Below, in pieces: positions 58,678 to 61,624 of a stretch of 61,624 nt of DNA (the stretch's first letter is position 1; the number at the start of each line of letters is the position of its first letter). This stretch comes from Streptomyces corallincola (lineage in GTDB: Bacteria > Actinomycetota > Actinomycetes > Streptomycetales > Streptomycetaceae). The notes under the pieces were generated by a model. The model was not told the origin of the DNA and did not search any database. It saw only the letters and a list, made by a program, of their open reading frames with translations. The position numbers were made by a program, and so were the translations under genes. The stretch lies in the NCBI RefSeq assembly GCF_019104725.1, contig NZ_JAHRXF010000037.1, positions 1-61,624 of the forward strand, read 5' to 3'.

Positions 58678-58815
58678 TGGGGCCGGGATGCCGTAGGCGG
58701 TGCTGAACGCCCGTACCCGGTGGCAGGGGTGGGCGTGGAGGAGGCGGGACGCGGTCGTGAGGGTGCGGCCCTCGACCGCGTGGGCGTCCAGCAGTTCACG
58801 CAGGGCGGCTGCCAA
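58678..58815 (-). pseudogene. AraC-type DNA-binding domain remnant
   Basis: Roughly 46 codons translate to ALRELLDAHAVEGRTLTTAS, RLLHAHPCHRVRAFSTAYG, the first HTH of an AraC regulator. A TAG lies directly upstream in frame, the second HTH does not follow, and downstream codons turn to unrelated residues. The gene is therefore broken at both ends. The rest of 58617-58921 shows no other gene. Confidence 0.65.
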
Positions 58816-58921
58816 CTAGCTCTGCTGCGGCAGGCGTTGAGACCCCCGAGTCCCCAAGTGCGCCCGTGGCCGCTCCCCGACCAGCGCGATTCCGCTCTCC
58901 GCCTCCAACTCCCCGCCCGGC

Positions 58922-60025
58922 CTAGGGCGGGCCGTCGGGTGGACGGGCGCCCGACGTCAGGCGGTCCGCGAGCGCCGTGACGAGGTCGCGCAGTGCGGCG
59001 GGGCGCTCGACGACGAACGGCCGGTCGAGCGCGGCGAGCGTGCGGGGCAGCCAGTCGAGCCGCTCCACCCGGAGTTCGACCCGCAGCCAGCGCTCGCCCG
59101 CCGGGTCCCGGCCGGTAGGAGGCCCGTACTCCGTCAGGCTCGCCACACCGGCGGGGAGGTGTACGCGGATCTGCTCGGCGGTCCCGTGGACACGGAGGGT
59201 CACCTCGTGCCGGTACGCGGCGGCGGCGAACCCCGACAGCAGGCGTTCCGCCGGGCCGGGACCCGAGGGCGCCTCGAACGAGCCGGGCAGCGTCCGCGCG
59301 CCCGCGATGCGGTCGAGCCGGAAGGTCCGGTCCTCACCGAGCCGGGCGTCCTCGCCCGTGACGTACCAGCGGCCCGCGTGGGCGACGATCCCGTAGGCGT
59401 GCAGGGTGCGTTCGGTGCGCCGTCCGGCGCGATCGGTGTAGTGGACGGAGAGCGGCCGACGGTGGCGCACGGCGTCCGCGACGGTGAGCAGCAGCTCGGC
59501 GTCCGCCGGGGCGAGCGGGAGCCCGGCGCCCGGATGCTCCGGCTCGCCACCGGGCCGGAGCGTGAGGTCCGGCCGGTCCGCGAGGTCTCGCCGGTCCGTG
59601 AGGTCCGGCCGGTCCGTGAGGTCCAGCCGGTCCGTGAAGTCGAGGGCGTCCAGGAGCGCGTCGAGCCGGTGCGCGATCCGCCGGGGCAGCACCCGCCGGA
59701 TCTTCGCCGACGCCGTCTCGCTCGCCGTGCGCTCCACCGCCGTCAGCCCGGCCCGGCGGCCGGTGAGCAGGCCGAGCAGTACGGCCAAGGCCTCGTCGTC
59801 GCTGAGCATGAGCGGGGGCAGGCGGTAGCCGGGGGCCAGCCGGTACCCGCCGTAGCGCCCGCGCACCGACTCCACCGGCACGTCCAGGTCGATCAGATGA
59901 CCGACGTACCGCCGTACCGTGCGCCCCTCGACGCCGAGCCGGTCGGCCAGCTCGGCCACGGTCCTGGTGCCGCCCGACTGGAGCAGCTCCAGGAGGGTCA
60001 GGACGCGGCCGGTGGGTCGGGGCAT
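58922..60025 (-). CDS. WYL-domain HTH transcriptional regulator
   Basis: The 367-residue protein starts with a winged helix (LTLLELLQSGGTRTVAELAD, then GVEGRTVRRYVGHLIDL), has a WYL region (YGIVAHAGRWYVTGEDARLG, FRLDRI) and a WCX C-terminus. WYL proteins respond to nucleic acid or small ligands. A hexapeptide repeat, DLTDRP, interrupts it at about residues 130-157 from an 18-bp DNA repeat. The ATG at 60025 is 6 nt from TAGGCT on its strand. It is divergent from the VOC gene, its probable target. Confidence 0.92.
   Translation of the reverse strand: MPRPTGRVLTLLELLQSGGTRTVAELADRLGVEGRTVRRYVGHLIDLDVPVESVRGRYGGYRLAPGYRLPPLMLSDDEALAVLLGLLTGRRAGLTAVERTASETASAKIRRVLPRRIAHRLDALLDALDFTDRLDLTDRPDLTDRRDLADRPDLTLRPGGEPEHPGAGLPLAPADAELLLTVADAVRHRRPLSVHYTDRAGRRTERTLHAYGIVAHAGRWYVTGEDARLGEDRTFRLDRIAGARTLPGSFEAPSGPGPAERLLSGFAAAAYRHEVTLRVHGTAEQIRVHLPAGVASLTEYGPPTGRDPAGERWLRVELRVERLDWLPRTLAALDRPFVVERPAALRDLVTALADRLTSGARPPDGPP
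59562..59633. repeat. 18-bp tandem repeat inside the WYL gene
   Basis: Four head-to-tail copies of GTGAGGTCCGGCCGGTCC, with up to three changes each, span 59562-59633 and encode a hexapeptide repeat. The period is a multiple of three, so copy-number changes keep the frame. It separates the HTH region from the WYL part. Confidence 0.93.
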
Positions 60026-60048
60026 TTCCGCAGCCTAACGCGCATACC

Positions 60049-60063
60049 GGACGGATTCTGTCC
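60049..60063. promoter_or_regulatory. Imperfect palindrome between WYL and VOC genes
   Basis: GGACGGATTCTGTCC reads nearly the same on both strands (12 of 15 positions). It lies between the divergent WYL and VOC genes, 24 bp upstream of the WYL start, where an autoregulatory operator is expected. Evidence is weak. Confidence 0.35.
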
Positions 60064-60163
60064 ACTATTTCTCCTAGCCTCCGACGTGCACGCCCGCACG
60101 GTGGCGTGCACATCCCGCTCGTCCCGACCGGCCCGCCCGTCCCGCGCGGCCAAGGAGATCCCC

Positions 60164-60580
60164 ATGCACTTCGTCTCGATCCGCGTCATCACCGGCGACG
60201 TCCCGCGCCTCGTCGAGTTCTACGAGCGGGCCACGGGGCTGCGGGCGACCTGGTTCACCGAGGACTTCGCCGAACTCACGACGGGGCGCGGCGCCACCCT
60301 CGCCATCGCCGGTACCCGTACCGTCCCGCTGTTCGCCCCGGACTCCGCCCGCCCGGCGGACAACCACAGCGTGATCACCGAGTTCCTGGTGGACGACGTG
60401 GACCGCGTGCACCGGAACCTGAGCGGCTTCGTCACCGACCTCGTCAGCGGGCCCACCACGATGCCCTGGGGCAACCGTTCGCTGCTGTTCCGCGACCCGG
60501 ACGGCAACCTCGTCAACTTCTTCACCCCGGTCACCGAGGCGGCCGTCGAGAAGTTCGCAGGCCGTAGCCGCCTGCTGTAG
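60164..60580 (+). CDS. VOC/glyoxalase-family protein
   Basis: The 138-residue protein has the glyoxalase/bleomycin-resistance fold: FVSIRVITGDVPRLVEFYER, then LLFRDPDGNLVNFFTPV with the terminal metal-ligand Asp/Glu region. It is one single VOC unit, so it should act as a dimer. RBS AAGGAGATCCCC precedes ATG at 60164. The substrate is not known; the divergent WYL regulator may respond to it. It converges with the AhpD-like gene (16 bp). Confidence 0.87.
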   Translation: MHFVSIRVITGDVPRLVEFYERATGLRATWFTEDFAELTTGRGATLAIAGTRTVPLFAPDSARPADNHSVITEFLVDDVDRVHRNLSGFVTDLVSGPTTMPWGNRSLLFRDPDGNLVNFFTPVTEAAVEKFAGRSRLL

Positions 60581-60596
60581 CCGCAGGGCGGGCCGC

Positions 60597-61076
60597 TCAG
60601 CCGAACATCCCCGGCCGGTAGTCCCCGGCGGGCTGCCGGACGAGCACGTTGACCCTGTTGTACGCGTTGATCAGCGCGATCAGCGTCACCAGCGCGCCGA
60701 GCTGCTCCTCGTCGTAGTGCTTGGCCGCGTTCGCCCAGACCTCGTCGGAGACACCGCCCGCCGCGTCCGCGATGCGGGTGCCCTCCTCGGCCAGCTCCAG
60801 CGCGGCGCGCTCGGCGTCGGTGAACACGGTGGCCTCCCGCCAGGCCGCGACCAGATGCAGGCGCTGCGCGGTCTCCCCGGCGGCGGTGGCGTCCTTGGTG
60901 TGCATGTCGGTGCAGAATCCGCAGCCGTTGATCTGGCTGGCCCGCACCTCCACCAGCCGCTGCACGGTCGCGGGCAGGCTGGAGTCGGTCACCGCCTTCC
61001 CGGCCGCGTTCACGTGCCGCAGCGCCTTGCCGAACACCGGGTTGGCGAACAGGTCGAGGCGGGCTTCCATGCTCAT
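60597..61076 (-). CDS. AhpD-like carboxymuconolactone decarboxylase family
   Basis: The 159-residue protein has the AhpD core EVRASQINGCGFCTDMHTKDA: Glu, the Cys-x-x-Cys pair and His, arranged for peroxidase/disulfide reduction. The rest is helical, ending AYNRVNVLVRQPAGDYRPG. Members act as alkyl-hydroperoxide reductase partners. The ATG at 61076 has GGAGCACC upstream. A short CGGGTCGTA repeat lies in its upstream region at about 61237-61268. Confidence 0.9.
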   Translation of the reverse strand: MSMEARLDLFANPVFGKALRHVNAAGKAVTDSSLPATVQRLVEVRASQINGCGFCTDMHTKDATAAGETAQRLHLVAAWREATVFTDAERAALELAEEGTRIADAAGGVSDEVWANAAKHYDEEQLGALVTLIALINAYNRVNVLVRQPAGDYRPGMFG

Positions 61077-61274
61077 GGGGTGCTCCTTCGGTGAGCCTGT
61101 GTCTCCGAGTCTGTGGCCCGTACACGTGGACCACATCTCCTTGACGGGGGCGGGGGAGCGGATGTGACATGGGCGAGTGTGACGCCGGTCACGGTGGGGG
61201 CGTCCGTGGGGCGGTGGGGGTCGGTCGTGCGGGTCGTATCGGCCGTACGGGTCGTACGGGTCGTACGGCGATGA

Positions 61275-61624
61275 TCAGCGCGTCGGCTCGACAGCGGCCC
61301 CGGAGACGGCCGGGGTGCCCTTGTCCGCCGTACCGCCCGCTGTGGCCACGTTCACTGGATCGCCGACCGAACCGGCACCGCCGCCCGTGCCAGTGCCCAC
61401 GCCCACGCCCCGCATGAGCACCGCGTACCCGATCCCCGCGACCGTGCCCACGGCCGCGCAGAGCCCCCAGAGCCAGTCGGCGCCGAGCCGGTCGAGGACC
61501 GTACCGGAGACGAGTGGGGCGACGAGGGCGGCGACGGACCAGGAGAGGCTGTAGACGCCCTGGTAGCGCCCGCGCCCGTGGGCGGGGGAGAGGCGGACGA
61601 CCAGGCCGGTCTGGGTGGGGGCGT
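61275..61624 (-). CDS. MFS transporter, C-terminal part (runs off the window)
   Basis: The last 116 codons of a leftward gene are present and the 5' part lies beyond the window. The protein has GRGRYQGVYSLSWSVAALVA, LVSGTVLDRLGADWLWG and a last helix LCAAVGTVAGIGYAVLM, matching helices 10-12 of major-facilitator drug exporters, with a Gly/Ala/Thr-rich tail. The substrate is not identifiable from this part. The stop at 61275 gives an ending of VEPTR. Confidence 0.82.
   Translation of the reverse strand, partial: APTQTGLVVRLSPAHGRGRYQGVYSLSWSVAALVAPLVSGTVLDRLGADWLWGLCAAVGTVAGIGYAVLMRGVGVGTGTGGGAGSVGDPVNVATAGGTADKGTPAVSGAAVEPTR

Overview
The window reads as a core stretch of a Streptomyces chromosome. 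GC content is very high with G/C-biased third codon positions, starts are often GTG or TTG, and many lineage markers are present: glnR, nur, rsiG, mycothiol genes mshA and mshD, and leaderless promoters of the TANNNT type. The gene order pst operon, pit, csoR, ppk, mshD, nucleotidase, glnR, cysA, nur, mshA matches what I remember of the S. coelicolor SCO41xx-SCO42xx region; that is recall, not a search. I see no insertion sequence, integrase, prophage, CRISPR array, rRNA or tRNA gene.

Region by region. 0-1.3 kb: a terminator, an isochorismatase-fold hydrolase and a GNAT enzyme. 1.3-8.4 kb: a leftward, translationally coupled six-gene cluster resembling a type IV secretion apparatus (VirB2-, VirB8-, VirB6/TrbL-, SCO6880-family, VirB4- and VirD4-like), with no relaxase and with a coupling-protein gene that lacks a recognisable Walker A motif and stops early. 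8.7-13.4 kb: secreted S53 and trypsin-like proteases on divergent strands, a lytic transglycosylase/NlpC-P60 hydrolase and a PAP2 phosphatase. 13.5-15.1 kb: a Tat lipoprotein flavoenzyme. 15.2-28.5 kb: phosphate economy (PHO boxes and pstSCAB, a Pit transporter with its DUF47 partner, CsoR, and ppk-CHAD-Nudix), ending with mshD.

28.7-39.2 kb: a secreted 5'-nucleotidase, a two-component system next to a PDZ-less HtrA-like protease, a LacI regulator, the nitrogen regulator GlnR, an alpha/beta hydrolase, a MoaD-like sulfur carrier and a proline/glutamine-rich membrane protein. 39.3-45.2 kb: an LmeA-type lipoprotein-like gene, a cysteine-containing leader peptide followed by the rhodanese CysA, small conserved genes, a nitrobindin-like protein, Nur, YgfZ and Dtd. 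45.3-50.9 kb: RsiG (c-di-GMP-dependent anti-sigma factor for WhiG), an Eis-like acetyltransferase, HAD, GNAT and APH-like enzymes, and a 23S rRNA methyltransferase of the RlmA/TlrB type behind a nine-codon leaderless leader ORF and a hairpin. 50.9-61.6 kb: an XRE regulator, an HBHA-like protein and a DUF2516 protein (order as in mycobacterial Rv0474-Rv0476), a SpoIIE phosphatase with receiver, an NlpC/P60 hydrolase, a methyltransferase, mshA-ybjN, an AraC remnant, a WYL regulator facing a VOC protein, an AhpD-like protein and the end of an MFS transporter.

The genes fall into phosphate uptake and storage, nitrogen and metal control, thiol/sulfur metabolism, envelope remodelling, and developmental signalling. 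The items most worth pursuing are the orphan T4SS-like cluster with the eroded coupling protein, the leader-ORF/hairpin arrangement in front of the rRNA methyltransferase, and the unannotated leader peptide in front of cysA.
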